The notes beneath the pieces are model-generated. The model did no database searches. It had not been told where the DNA came from and was given only the letters and a program-made list of their open reading frames with translations. Positions 52,604 through 61,405 of a DNA stretch of 64,000 nucleotides are shown one piece after another. Every line of letters begins with the position of its first letter. Position 1 is the first letter of the stretch. The translations under genes and the position numbers were made by a program. Source of the DNA: JALZMG01 sp963739975 (lineage in GTDB: Bacteria > Actinomycetota > Acidimicrobiia > Acidimicrobiales > Ilumatobacteraceae); the NCBI GenBank assembly GCA_963739975.1, contig CAVUCK010000022.1:186001-250000 (forward strand), in the 5' to 3' direction.

Positions 52604-54202
52604 TCAGCGCAGCTCGAAGCCGTCGTAGTCCTTGGCGGCGACCGTGTCGCAGATCTCGCGGTAGATGCCGACGCCGCCGACGTAGGGCATGAACACCCGT
52701 GGTTTGCCGGGCACGTTGGCGCCCAGGTACCACGAGTTGGCTCGCGGCATCAGCGTCGTGTCGGCGACCTCGTTGACGTGGGCGACCCAACCGTCCTCGG
52801 CGGCCACCGAAGCCTCGATGGTCGCCGCACCGCGCTGGCGCAGGTCGGCCAGGCAGTCGGTCACCCAGTCGACGTGCTGCTCGATCGACACCATCATGTT
52901 CGACAGCACCGACGGGCTGCCGGGCCCGGTGATCATGAACAGGTTGGGGTAGCCGGCCGTCGCCAGCCCGAGGTAGGTGCGCGGCCCGGCCGACCACTTC
53001 TCCCGCAGCGGCTGCCCGTCGCGCCCCACGATGTCGATGCCGAGGATCGGCCCGGTCATCGCGTCGAAGCCCGTGGCGAACACGATCGCGTCGAGGTCGA
53101 TGTCGCCAGTCGCGGTGCGGATCCCGGCCGGCGTGATCTCGACGATCGGGTCGCGGCGGAGATCGACGAGCGAGACGTTGGGGCGGTTGAACGTGGCGTA
53201 GTACCCCGTGTCGAGGCACGGCCGCTTCGTCCCGAACGGGTGGTTGCGGGGCGACAGCGTCTCGGCGACGTCCGGGTCGTCGACGATCTCCCGGATCTGC
53301 TGGCGGATGAACTCCGCCGCCAGTTCGTTGGCCGCCGGGTCGAGCAGCAGGTCGCCGTAGGTCCCGCTGATCCCGAACAGGAAGCCGGCGTCCCACCCGG
53401 CCCGGAAGCGGGCCTCTCGTTCGGCGGGGTCGGCCTCGACGGCCAGCTCCTCGGGGATGTCGAGCAGGACCCCGACCGGCGAGTGCTTGGCCTGCTCCCG
53501 ATGCTGGCGGTACGACACCTTGCGCTGCCGGACAGCGTCCGGGTCGAGCGGCGCGTTCCTCGCCGGCATCGAGAAGTTCGGCGTCCGTTGGAACACCGTC
53601 AGCTGTGCGGCCTGCTCGGCGATCAGCGGGATCGACTGGATGCCGGACGAGCCGGTGCCGATCACGCCGACCCGCTGGCCCGTGAAGTCGACGCCGTCGT
53701 GCGGCCACCGGCCCGTGTGGTAGGTCGGTCCGGCGAACGTCCCGAGCCCCGGCACCTCCGGGTCCTTGGCCGCCGACAAGCAGCCGACGGCCAGCACGAC
53801 GAAGCGCGCCGACACGGTCTCACCACGATCGGTGGAGACCGACCACCGCTCGGCCGCCTCGTCGAAGACGGCGCTCGTGACCTTGGTGTCGAACTGGATG
53901 TCGGTGCGCAAGTCGAAGCGCTCGGCCACGTGGTCGGCGTAGGCGAGGATCTCAGGCTGCGTCGAGTACCGCTCGTTCCAGTCCCACTCCTGCTCCAGCT
54001 CCGGGTCGAACGAGTACGAGTAGTCGAGGCTCTCGATGTCGCACCGGGCGCCCGGATACCGGTTCCAGTACCAGGTGCCGCCGACGTCGCCGCCGGCCTC
54101 GAACACGGTCGTCGAGAACCCAAGCGACCGCAGACGGTGCAGCAGGTACATGCCGGAGAAGCCGGCCCCCACCACGACGACGTCGAGCGAACGTTCCGGC
54201 AT
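52604..54202 (-). CDS. Baeyer-Villiger-type flavin monooxygenase (cyclohexanone monooxygenase-like)
   Basis: A 532-residue type I BVMO without the N-terminal extension of its neighbour. FAD motif VVVVGAGFSGMYLLHRL at residues 8-24, fingerprint FAGPTYHTGRWPHD, NADPH motif VGVIGTGSSGIQSIP, and the ATGFDAMTG block. It would insert oxygen next to a ketone carbonyl. The ATG at 54202 has TAACGT seven bases upstream. Confidence 0.93.
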   Translation of the reverse strand: MPERSLDVVVVGAGFSGMYLLHRLRSLGFSTTVFEAGGDVGGTWYWNRYPGARCDIESLDYSYSFDPELEQEWDWNERYSTQPEILAYADHVAERFDLRTDIQFDTKVTSAVFDEAAERWSVSTDRGETVSARFVVLAVGCLSAAKDPEVPGLGTFAGPTYHTGRWPHDGVDFTGQRVGVIGTGSSGIQSIPLIAEQAAQLTVFQRTPNFSMPARNAPLDPDAVRQRKVSYRQHREQAKHSPVGVLLDIPEELAVEADPAEREARFRAGWDAGFLFGISGTYGDLLLDPAANELAAEFIRQQIREIVDDPDVAETLSPRNHPFGTKRPCLDTGYYATFNRPNVSLVDLRRDPIVEITPAGIRTATGDIDLDAIVFATGFDAMTGPILGIDIVGRDGQPLREKWSAGPRTYLGLATAGYPNLFMITGPGSPSVLSNMMVSIEQHVDWVTDCLADLRQRGAATIEASVAAEDGWVAHVNEVADTTLMPRANSWYLGANVPGKPRVFMPYVGGVGIYREICDTVAAKDYDGFELR

Positions 54203-54209
54203 CGCGGGA

Positions 54210-54215
54210 ACGTTA
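54210..54215 (-). promoter_or_regulatory. -10 element of second BVMO gene (leaderless)
   Basis: Minus-strand TAACGT, 7 bases before the ATG at 54202. Confidence 0.5.
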
Positions 54216-54236
54216 GAGCGGCGCGATCATCGACAG

Positions 54237-54602
54237 ATGATCGACCACGTCTCCATCCAGTGCGCCGACCTCGAAGCCAGCGCCGCCTTCTACGACACCG
54301 TGCTGGCCACGATCGGCGGGAAGCGGGTGATGGACTTCGGCGACGTGCTCGGGTACGGGACCGACTTCCCCGACTTCTGGCTCGGCCGCCAGCACACGGG
54401 CGAGGGGTTCCGCGAGTCGCACCTGGCGTTCCGGGCCGCCGACCGGGCGGCCGTCGACGCCTTCTTCGAGGCGGCCGTCGGCCTCGGCGCCGAGGTGCTC
54501 CACCCGCCGGCCGACCACCCCGAGTACCACCCCGGCTACTACGGCGCCTTCGTGCGCGACCCGGATGGCAACAACGTCGAGGCCGTCGCCCACGGCCTCT
54601 AG
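54237..54602 (+). CDS. VOC (glyoxalase/dioxygenase fold) protein
   Basis: A 121-residue single-domain VOC protein opening MIDHVSIQCADLEASAAFYD and ending FVRDPDGNNVEAVAHGL, with the usual metal-type positions H4 and the glutamate in NNVEAV. Function unknown; lyases, dioxygenases and binding proteins share the fold. Divergent from the BVMO by 34 bases. Its TAG stop shares CTAG with the stop of the convergent SRPBCC gene. Confidence 0.85.
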   Translation: MIDHVSIQCADLEASAAFYDTVLATIGGKRVMDFGDVLGYGTDFPDFWLGRQHTGEGFRESHLAFRAADRAAVDAFFEAAVGLGAEVLHPPADHPEYHPGYYGAFVRDPDGNNVEAVAHGL

Positions 54603-55057
54603 CCAGCGGCGAACCGGGCGGCGACGTTGCGCACCGATTGCTCGACGTTGGCGCGGTGGCGGGCGGGGTAGCCGGCAAGGCGCAGGGCGGGCGGGAACCT
54701 CGACGTCGACTGGTCGAACGTCTCGGTGACGCGGGTCCGGCCGTCGCCGACCGGCTCCAGCGTCCACCGCCAGCGGTGGCCGGCGAAGTGGGCCCACGCG
54801 ATCAACCGGTCGTCCTCGAACTCGACGACCTTCGAGCTGATCCGGTACGGCACGCCGATCCTCATCTTCATGCCGAACCGGCTGCCCATCGCCAGGCGCT
54901 CGTCACCGCTGATGGTGGTGCGCACGCTGCGGTCCCCGCTGATCTCGGCGTGGTTGGCCGGGCGGCGGAGGTAGTCGAACACCTCGGCGGGTGGGGCGTC
55001 GACGACGGCGGTGGCGCTGACGGTGTCCTCGTCCTCGATGGTCTCGACGTTCGTCAT
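54599..55057 (-). CDS. SRPBCC (START-like) family protein
   Basis: A 152-residue lipid- or polyketide-binding fold protein opening MTNVETIEDEDTVSATAVVDAP, with the typical N-terminal strand and PPAEVFDYLRRPANHAEI, then VEFEDDRLIAWAHFAGHRWRWTLEP. ATG 55057 is preferred over a longer frame that is compositionally non-coding. Ends four bases inside the convergent VOC gene. Confidence 0.82.
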   Translation of the reverse strand: MTNVETIEDEDTVSATAVVDAPPAEVFDYLRRPANHAEISGDRSVRTTISGDERLAMGSRFGMKMRIGVPYRISSKVVEFEDDRLIAWAHFAGHRWRWTLEPVGDGRTRVTETFDQSTSRFPPALRLAGYPARHRANVEQSVRNVAARFAAG

Positions 55058-55084
55058 GGCCGGCAGTGTTCCAGCTCGAGGCCC

Positions 55085-55090
55085 TAACGT
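55085..55090 (+). promoter_or_regulatory. -10 element of the lipoprotein gene (leaderless)
   Basis: TAACGT, 8 bases before the GTG at 55099. Confidence 0.5.
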
Positions 55091-55098
55091 GAGCGCCG

Positions 55099-56226
55099 GT
55101 GCGGCGGTACCCGATCCTCGCGCTGCTCGCGGCATCCATTGCGGCGTGCAGCGGTAGTGGCGGCGACAGCAGCGCCGACGACGCCTTCGGCGAGCTCGCC
55201 GATCTGGTCCCGGCGTCAGCCGTCAGCGGCGACGCCATGCTGCAGTACGTCGACATGGACCTCGTGTGGAACCGTCTCGGCATCGGCGACGATCCGGAAG
55301 AGCGGCTGGACAACCTCGGCCGGATCGCCGACGCCGCGACGTACGCCATCCCGCCACAGCTCTTCGCCGAGCGAGCGGCACTGCTGGACGAGGCGCGGGC
55401 GGAGGTCGGGTTCGACATCACCGCCATCCGCCAAGAGATCGCCGTCGACCGGCCGCCGGACAGGTTGCGCGTCGCCCGCGTCGCCGTGGACGCGGGCACG
55501 GTCGAGTCGGCACTGGAGTCCGACCCCCTGTGGTCTGACGAGCTGGAGACCGTCGATGCCGACGCCGGGTCGTACTTCGACTGGAGCGGGGGTGAGGAAG
55601 GTCGACCAGACCCGTCGCGGATCACGCCGATGCGCCCGCTCGGCATCGGGGGGCAGCTGGCCGTCGAACCCGACGGCGACGATGCCATCGTGACGCGCAC
55701 GGAGGAGGAGGCGACGATGGAGGCCGCACTCGCCACCGCCGCCGGCGACGAGCCGTCCATCGCCGAGGAGGGGCCACTGGTGGCGGCGTTCGATGCCGTC
55801 GGTGACGGTCAGGTCGTGCAGGCGTTCGGCCTCCCCGGCCCGCTGCAGTTCGACGTCACCCAGGTCATCGCCAACGAGGAACTCGAGGTGGTCGAGCGGA
55901 TCGAGGAACTGATGGACGCGCTCCCCAAGATCGAACCGTACGAGGCGATCCTCCTCGTCGAGCTGGTCGATGGCGACACCTACCGGACCGAGCTGCTGGT
56001 CGCCCACGGCGACGAGGAGGCGGCGGCGGCCAACGTCGAGCCGATCGAGCGCCATCTGGCCGAGGGCATCTCGATGCGCACCCAGCAGCCGCTCAGCGAG
56101 CTGCTGCCGGTGACCGGCGTCGAGCAGGACGGCGTCGTCGTGCGCATCACGCTGGAGGGCAACCGGGCGTTCAACGCTCCGCTGCAGGCCCTGCTCGCCG
56201 GCGACGTCCTCACCGTCGGCAACTGA
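55099..56226 (+). CDS. lipoprotein of unknown function
   Basis: A 375-residue acidic protein with signal peptide and lipobox ASIAAC (lipid Cys at residue 17), followed by a Gly/Ser-rich tether. The body is alpha/beta with many Glu and Asp residues and has no motif I recognise; its overall look is that of actinobacterial surface lipoproteins. The GTG start fits the leaderless promoter. Convergent with the SMP-30 gene. Confidence 0.7.
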   Translation: MRRYPILALLAASIAACSGSGGDSSADDAFGELADLVPASAVSGDAMLQYVDMDLVWNRLGIGDDPEERLDNLGRIADAATYAIPPQLFAERAALLDEARAEVGFDITAIRQEIAVDRPPDRLRVARVAVDAGTVESALESDPLWSDELETVDADAGSYFDWSGGEEGRPDPSRITPMRPLGIGGQLAVEPDGDDAIVTRTEEEATMEAALATAAGDEPSIAEEGPLVAAFDAVGDGQVVQAFGLPGPLQFDVTQVIANEELEVVERIEELMDALPKIEPYEAILLVELVDGDTYRTELLVAHGDEEAAAANVEPIERHLAEGISMRTQQPLSELLPVTGVEQDGVVVRITLEGNRAFNAPLQALLAGDVLTVGN

Positions 56227-56243
56227 ACGCCCCCGACCGGGCG

Positions 56244-57038
56244 TCAGATTCCGGCGAAGCGCCAGAGCGTGTGGCGGCGGCTCTCGGTGACGTACAGGTC
56301 GTCACCACCGAAGCAGCAGTTGGTCGGCATGCCGTCGCCGCACATCAGTCGATCGACGATCGCACCGTCCTCGATGACGCTGACACAATGGCCATAGGTA
56401 CTGGCGACGTACAGCTTCCCGTCGGCGCCGACGCAGAACCCGTCGGGGAAGTGCCGCTCGGGCAGCTCCACGATCAGCTCGGCGTCGCCGTCGACCAGCG
56501 CCATGACGCGCCTGCTGAAGGACTCCGTCCACACCAACGTGTCGTCGGCGAGGAAGCCAATGCCGTTGGGGAACACCAGACCGACCTCGCGCACCAGCTC
56601 CCCCTCGCCGCTCGTCACGTCTAGCGCGAACAGCCGGCCCGGACGATCGTTCAGCGCAGGGTCCGCCGCGCCGCGCGGATCGGTGAACCACAGCCGTCCG
56701 TCCGGCCCAACGGCCAGGTCGTTGGGGCCTTCGAGCTGGAGGCCGGCCACGGACGTCGCCAGCAGCTCGACGGTGCCGGTGTCGAGGTCGACGCGCTGGA
56801 TCCCGGGTGTGCCCCGCGGGCCGGCGCCCATCCCGCCGTTCTGCGTGACGTACAGCGCGCCGTCCGACCCGAGCGCAGCGCCGTTCGGGCCGCCACCGGT
56901 GGTGGCGACGGGCGTCAGCGCACCGGCCGACCACCTGGTGACGACGCCGCCCTCGACCTCGGTGAACAGCAGCGAGCCGTCGTGCCACACCGGACCTTCC
57001 GGGAACTGCAGTCCGGTGGCGACGATTTCTCCGTCCAT
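56244..57038 (-). CDS. SMP-30/gluconolactonase-like beta-propeller protein
   Basis: A 264-residue sugar-lactonase or ester-hydrolase-like propeller. Family landmarks are GLQFPEGPVWHDGSLLFTEV (with the metal-site Glu), NDLAVGPDGRLWFTDPRGA (metal-site Asn) and VFPNGIGFLADDTLVWTES. It probably opens a lactone; after the BVMOs such an activity would make sense, but they are 3 kb away. TACTCT lies eight bases before the ATG. Confidence 0.85.
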   Translation of the reverse strand: MDGEIVATGLQFPEGPVWHDGSLLFTEVEGGVVTRWSAGALTPVATTGGGPNGAALGSDGALYVTQNGGMGAGPRGTPGIQRVDLDTGTVELLATSVAGLQLEGPNDLAVGPDGRLWFTDPRGAADPALNDRPGRLFALDVTSGEGELVREVGLVFPNGIGFLADDTLVWTESFSRRVMALVDGDAELIVELPERHFPDGFCVGADGKLYVASTYGHCVSVIEDGAIVDRLMCGDGMPTNCCFGGDDLYVTESRRHTLWRFAGI

Positions 57039-57046
57039 GGCCGTGC

Positions 57047-57052
57047 AGAGTA
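57047..57052 (-). promoter_or_regulatory. -10 element of the SMP-30 gene (leaderless)
   Basis: Minus-strand TACTCT, 8 bases before the ATG at 57038. The divergent methyltransferase ATG is only 20 bases from the SMP-30 start. Confidence 0.5.
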
Positions 57053-57058
57053 GGGAGC

Positions 57059-57895
57059 ATGGTCGACCACCGCGATGCCCAACGAAGGATCTGGACGATC
57101 GGCGACTACCCAGCAGTCGCCCGCCGCCTGCTGCCGATCAGCGTCGAGACCGTCGAGTCGCTGCCCATCACCGCCGGGACGCGCGTGCTCGACGTCGGCG
57201 CCGGCGACGGCAACTTCGCGCTCGAAGCCGCACGACGGGGTGCCCTGGTCGTCGGCATCGATCTGGCGCCGGCGCAGATCGAACGGGCCGCGGCGCGGGC
57301 GGAGGCCGACGGTCTCGACGTCGACCTGCGGGTCGGCGACGCCGAGGCGCTGGAAGTGGACGACGGTTCGTTCGACGTCGTCGCCAGCGTGCTCGGGATG
57401 ATCTTCGCGCCGGATCACGAGCGGGCGGCGACGGAGATGGTGCGAGCCTGTCGGCCAGGCGGGACGGTCGCCGCCGTCTCGTGGTCGGGCGGCGGGTGGT
57501 CGCAGCTCTGGCGGCGGCGGGCCGCGACCGTCGTGCCGCCACCGCCCGAGGATGGACCCCGACCCGAACTGTGGGGGGACGAGGCCGAGGCGCGGCGCCG
57601 CTGGGAACAGGCCGGCCTGCACGACGTACGCGTCGAGCGCCGGCCGTTCGAGTGGCACTTCGCCGACGTGGCCGAGGCGGCCGACTTCTTCGTCAGCTTC
57701 TCCGGTCCGTTCATCACGTTCCTGGAGCGCGCCGGCTCGCTCGGTGTTGCGGACAAGGCGCGCGCCGTGCTCGTCCAGGCACTCGAGGAGGCCGTCGTCT
57801 CGTCGGACGGGGCGGTGACGTTGAGCCAGCCGTTCCTCCTGGCCACCGGCACCGCCGCCCCCCCGGCAGACGAGCCGTTACGGTCCGCGGAGTGA
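57059..57895 (+). CDS. class I SAM-dependent methyltransferase
   Basis: A 278-residue UbiE-like methyltransferase. Motif I VLDVGAGDGNFALEAA near residue 43, the acidic end of strand 2 in VVGIDLAPAQIERA, and motif III-like MVRACRPGGTVAAVSW are present. Substrate unknown. The stop overlaps the acyl-CoA synthetase start (GTGA), although that gene also seems to have its own promoter. Confidence 0.87.
   Translation: MVDHRDAQRRIWTIGDYPAVARRLLPISVETVESLPITAGTRVLDVGAGDGNFALEAARRGALVVGIDLAPAQIERAAARAEADGLDVDLRVGDAEALEVDDGSFDVVASVLGMIFAPDHERAATEMVRACRPGGTVAAVSWSGGGWSQLWRRRAATVVPPPPEDGPRPELWGDEAEARRRWEQAGLHDVRVERRPFEWHFADVAEAADFFVSFSGPFITFLERAGSLGVADKARAVLVQALEEAVVSSDGAVTLSQPFLLATGTAAPPADEPLRSAE
57879..57884 (+). 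promoter_or_regulatory. internal -10 element before acyl-CoA synthetase
   Basis: TACGGT, 7 bases before the GTG at 57892, inside the methyltransferase 3' end. Confidence 0.4.
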
Positions 57896-59532
57896 GCAAC
57901 TGGAACTTCGCCGACGTCTACGAGGCCATCGCCGCTCGGGTCCCCGACCGGCCGTGCCAGGTCCGTGGCGACCGAGTCGTCACGTGGGGTGAGTTCGACC
58001 GGCGGGCGTCCGCCCTCGCCGCCGACCTGTTGACTGCCGGCCTGACGCAGCAGTCGAAGGTGGCGTGCTACCTGCACAACGGCGTCGAGTACCTGGAGGC
58101 GCTCGTCGCCGCCTTCAAGGCCGGGATGGTGCCGGTCAACACCAACTACCGCTACGGCCCGGACGAGATCGCCTACCTGTTCGACAACGCCGACGCCGAG
58201 GCGGTCGTCTTCCACGCCGCGTTCGGCGCCCTGCTCGACGGCGTCCGTGATCGGCTGCCGAGGGTCCGCCGCTGGTACGTGGTCGCCGACGAGACCGGGC
58301 CCGGGCCGGACTGGGCGATGCCGTACGAGCGGGTCGTGTCGTCGGGCGCTCAAGTGGTGGAGACGACGTGGGGACGCAGCGGCGACGACCTCTTGTTGCT
58401 GTACACGGGCGGGACGACCGGGATGCCGAAGGGCGTGATGTGGCGCCAGGACGACCTGTTCAACGTGTTGGGCAGCGGTGGCAACCCGCTGCTCGGCACG
58501 CCGCCGGCGGAGTCCGTGGCCGAGGTGGCGGAGCGGCTCGACCCGGACGCGCCCGCGCCCGTGGTGATGGTCGTCGCCTGCCCGCTGATGCACGGCACCG
58601 GGCAGTTCTCGGCGTTCATCGCCATGACCACCGGCGGCACGGTGGTCGCGCTGGACAACCGGCACTTCGACGTCGCCGAGCTGTTCCGCACCGTCGAGAC
58701 GCACCGGGCGACGAACATCGTCATCGTCGGGCAGCCCTTCGCCGGCCCGATGCTCGAGCACCTCGACGCCGAGCCCGGCCGTTACGACCTGTCGAGCGTG
58801 CAGGTCATCTCGTCGTCCGGGGTGATGTGGAGCCAGGACAACAAGCAGGGCCTGCTGCGGCACCTCCCGCAGGCGCTGCTGTTCGATTCGTTCGGGTCGT
58901 CCGAGGCGGTCGGGTTGGGCGCATCCGTCTCCGCCGCTGGCGTTGCCGAGCAGACGGCGAAGTTCGCCATCACGGAGAACAACGCCGTCTTCACCGACGA
59001 CGGCCGACGGGTCGCGCCCGGTTCCGGGGAGATCGGCATGGTCGCCGTCGGCGGGTTCATCCCGGTCGGCTACTACAAGGACGAGGCGAAGTCGGCTGCG
59101 ACGTTCCGCACCGTCGAGGGGCGGCGCTGGAGCATCCCCGGCGACTTCGCGACGGTCAACGCCGACGGCACCATCCACCTGCTCGGGCGGGGGTCGGTGT
59201 GCATCAACACCGGCGGCGAGAAGGTGTTCCCCGAGGAGGTCGAGGAAGCCCTGAAGACGCACCCGGCAGTGCGCGACGCGGTCGTGGTCGGTCTGCCGGA
59301 CGATCGGTTCGGCGAGACGATCTGCGGTGTGGTGGAGCCGTCCGGTGACGGCGCGGTGGACGCCGCCGACCTGCGGGCCCACGTCGCCGGCCAGCTGGCG
59401 GCCTACAAGGCGCCGCGCAACGTCGTCGTCGTGGAGTCGATCGCCCGGGCCGCCAACGGCAAGGTCGACTACCGCCGGCTGAAGGCGCTGGCGAGCGAGC
59501 GAGTGAGTCTTCGATCGAGCGAGCCATCATGA
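57892..59532 (+). CDS. acyl-CoA synthetase (FadD-type AMP-forming ligase)
   Basis: A 546-residue adenylate-forming enzyme activating a carboxylic acid to its CoA thioester. The P-loop LLLLYTGGTTGMPKGVMW lies near residue 166; motif FDSFGSSEAVG and the hinge region LLGRGSVCINTGGEKVFPEEVEEAL are typical, and the catalytic lysine is in NGKVDYRRLK. Similar to steroid and branched fatty-acid ligases of actinobacteria, so cholesterol-like or long-chain substrates are possible. The last ten residues (SERVSLRSSEPS) are coded by the tandem repeat. Confidence 0.92.
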   Translation: MSNWNFADVYEAIAARVPDRPCQVRGDRVVTWGEFDRRASALAADLLTAGLTQQSKVACYLHNGVEYLEALVAAFKAGMVPVNTNYRYGPDEIAYLFDNADAEAVVFHAAFGALLDGVRDRLPRVRRWYVVADETGPGPDWAMPYERVVSSGAQVVETTWGRSGDDLLLLYTGGTTGMPKGVMWRQDDLFNVLGSGGNPLLGTPPAESVAEVAERLDPDAPAPVVMVVACPLMHGTGQFSAFIAMTTGGTVVALDNRHFDVAELFRTVETHRATNIVIVGQPFAGPMLEHLDAEPGRYDLSSVQVISSSGVMWSQDNKQGLLRHLPQALLFDSFGSSEAVGLGASVSAAGVAEQTAKFAITENNAVFTDDGRRVAPGSGEIGMVAVGGFIPVGYYKDEAKSAATFRTVEGRRWSIPGDFATVNADGTIHLLGRGSVCINTGGEKVFPEEVEEALKTHPAVRDAVVVGLPDDRFGETICGVVEPSGDGAVDAADLRAHVAGQLAAYKAPRNVVVVESIARAANGKVDYRRLKALASERVSLRSSEPS

Positions 59533-59614
59533 CGGCGCGAGTGAGTCTTCGATCGAGCGAGCCATCATGACGGCGCGAGTGAGTCTTCGATCGAGCGAGC
59601 CATCATGACGGCGC
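59501..59614. repeat. 38-bp tandem repeat, three perfect copies
   Basis: Units 59501-59538, 59539-59576 and 59577-59614 are identical, each reading GAGTGAGTCTTCGATCGAGC then GAGCCATCATGACGGCGC. Each contains a TGA; the first supplies the acyl-CoA synthetase stop (59530-59532). The array ends 19 bases before the next gene. Confidence 0.95.
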
Positions 59615-59633
59615 GGGTTGGCGCAACCGGCCG

Positions 59634-60689
59634 GTGACGCTGCGGGTCGGCTTCCTCGGCGCCGGGTTCATCAGCGTCATCCACCGCTGGCTGCTGGCGC
59701 ACAGCGGCGTCGAACACCGGCTCGAGGCGGTGCACGACCCGGACGCCGGGAGGGCGGAGCGGTTCGCCGCCGAGACCGGTGCCGCCGTGGTCCACGAGGA
59801 CGAGCTGGTGGCGACGTCAGACGTGGTGTTCGTGTGCACGTGGACGTCCGAGCACCCGCGGCTCGTCGCCGCCGCGGCGGCAGCCGGTCGGGCCGTGTTC
59901 TGCGAGAAGCCGCTGGCCGTCGACGCCGCCCGGACCGACGCGATGATCGAAACGGTGCAGCGGGCGGGCGTGGTCAACCAGGTCGGGTTGATCCTGCGCA
60001 ACCTGCCGGCCTACGTGCTGGCCCGGCACCTGCTGGCCGACGGGGGTAGCGGGCCGGTGATGACGGTGAACATGTCGGACGACCAGTTCATCCCGGTCCA
60101 GGGCCGGTACGCGTCGACGTGGCGAGCCGACCCCGCTCGGGCTGGGCGCGGCGCGCTGCTCGAGCACTCGATCCACGACGTCGACATCCTCCAGTGGCTG
60201 CTCGGCCCGATCACGGCCGTCAGCGCGACGGCACGCGAGTTCCACGGGCTGACCCGCATCGACGACGCCACCGTCGCCCGGCTGGAGTTCACCAATGGTG
60301 CGCTGGGCACACTGACCACGGTGTGGCACGAGATGCTGGAGCGGCCGAACATGCGGCGCGTCGAGGTGCTGTGCGAGCGGCTGCACCTCGTCGTCGAAGG
60401 CGACTCCGAGGCCGTCGTGCGGTGGCGCTTCGCCGGCGACGAGGCCAACGAGCTGACCGGCACGGCGCTCGCCGACGCGGCGTGCGTGGCCGGGGGTGAG
60501 GCGGCGGGACCGTTGATCACGTTCGGTCGCGGCCACGCCTTCAACCCGCTGACGCAGTTCCTCCAGGCCGCTCGCGACGGCGGCACGGCGCCGCTGCCGT
60601 TCGCCGCCGCCCGGCCCGCCCACCACCTCGTCGACGCCATCTACGAGTCCGCCGACGCCGGCGGCACCGTGGTCCAGGTGACCCAGTGA
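59634..60689 (+). CDS. Gfo/Idh/MocA-family oxidoreductase
   Basis: A 351-residue NAD(P)-dependent sugar or polyol dehydrogenase-like protein. N-terminal Rossmann motif LRVGFLGAGFISVIHRW, followed by the family ADVVFVCTWTSEHPRLV and the conserved EKPLAVD lysine-proline motif near residue 92. GALLEHSIHDVDILQWLLGP gives the C-terminal domain with its conserved histidine. Substrate unknown. Overlaps the DUF1697 start by four bases. Confidence 0.88.
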   Translation: MTLRVGFLGAGFISVIHRWLLAHSGVEHRLEAVHDPDAGRAERFAAETGAAVVHEDELVATSDVVFVCTWTSEHPRLVAAAAAAGRAVFCEKPLAVDAARTDAMIETVQRAGVVNQVGLILRNLPAYVLARHLLADGGSGPVMTVNMSDDQFIPVQGRYASTWRADPARAGRGALLEHSIHDVDILQWLLGPITAVSATAREFHGLTRIDDATVARLEFTNGALGTLTTVWHEMLERPNMRRVEVLCERLHLVVEGDSEAVVRWRFAGDEANELTGTALADAACVAGGEAAGPLITFGRGHAFNPLTQFLQAARDGGTAPLPFAAARPAHHLVDAIYESADAGGTVVQVTQ

Positions 60690-61219
60690 CCGTGACCGCG
60701 TACGTCGCGTTGCTGCGGGGCGTCAACGTGGGCGGGCGGTCATCGCTGGCGATGGCCGACCTGCGGCGGATCGCCGAGGGCTGCGGCTTCGAGGACGTGT
60801 CGACGTACGTGCAGAGCGGCAACGTCGTGTTCCGCGCTCCGGGTTCGGCGGCGGCGGTGGCCAAGGCGTTGCGGTCGGCGATCGCCGCCGAGACGCCGTT
60901 GCACCCCGAGGTCGCGGTGCGCACGGCGGCGCAGCTGGCCAAGGTCGTCGAGGACTGCCCGTTCGACGACACGGCGAACGTCCACGTCACGTTCCTCGTC
61001 GACGGCGCCAGCGCAACGAAGCCGACCGTCGACCCGGACGACTTCGCGCCCGAGCGGTTCGACGTGCGCGGCACGCAGGTCTACCTGTACCTGCCCAACG
61101 GCATCGGCCGCAGCAAGCTGGCTCAGGCGCTTGGCAAGGGCGCGGCGAAGACCGCCGGCACGACCCGCAACTGGCGAACGGTGACCAAGCTGCTGGACCT
61201 GGTCACGGCCGTCGGCTGA
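60686..61219 (+). CDS. DUF1697 family protein
   Basis: A 177-residue protein with the signature YVALLRGVNVGGRSSLAMADLR at the N-terminus, TYVQSGNVVF and the C-terminal RNWRTVTKLLDL. The family is widespread in actinobacteria and uncharacterised. The GTG start overlaps the oxidoreductase stop (GTGA). Confidence 0.9.
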   Translation: MTVTAYVALLRGVNVGGRSSLAMADLRRIAEGCGFEDVSTYVQSGNVVFRAPGSAAAVAKALRSAIAAETPLHPEVAVRTAAQLAKVVEDCPFDDTANVHVTFLVDGASATKPTVDPDDFAPERFDVRGTQVYLYLPNGIGRSKLAQALGKGAAKTAGTTRNWRTVTKLLDLVTAVG

Positions 61220-61225
61220 CAGCCG

Positions 61226-61405
61226 ATGATCGCGCCGCTCACCATCCCCGGGGCTCCCGCTCAGCGGCTCCCGCTCCTGGCCGCGATCCTGCTCGCCGCG
61301 GCTGCCGGCCTCTGCATCGGCCTCGACGTACCGGCCGTCGGCGTCGCTGCCGCGACTGGCCACCGCCTGCGCTCCCGGCCGAACGCCGACTCGAGCCCGC
61401 CGTGA
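61226..61405 (+). CDS. possible 59-residue membrane peptide
   Basis: From ATG 61226, six bases after the DUF1697 stop: a hydrophobic helix (LPLLAAILLAAAAGLCIGL) between short polar ends. Its TGA overlaps the GTG of the LLM gene, the same GTGA junction that links many true genes here, and it fills the 182-base gap exactly. No family; it could be a chance frame. Confidence 0.4.
   Translation: MIAPLTIPGAPAQRLPLLAAILLAAAAGLCIGLDVPAVGVAAATGHRLRSRPNADSSPP

Noticed and set aside
59501..59614. Short direct repeats as a CRISPR remnant
   Set aside because: The 38-bp units are directly adjacent with no spacers.
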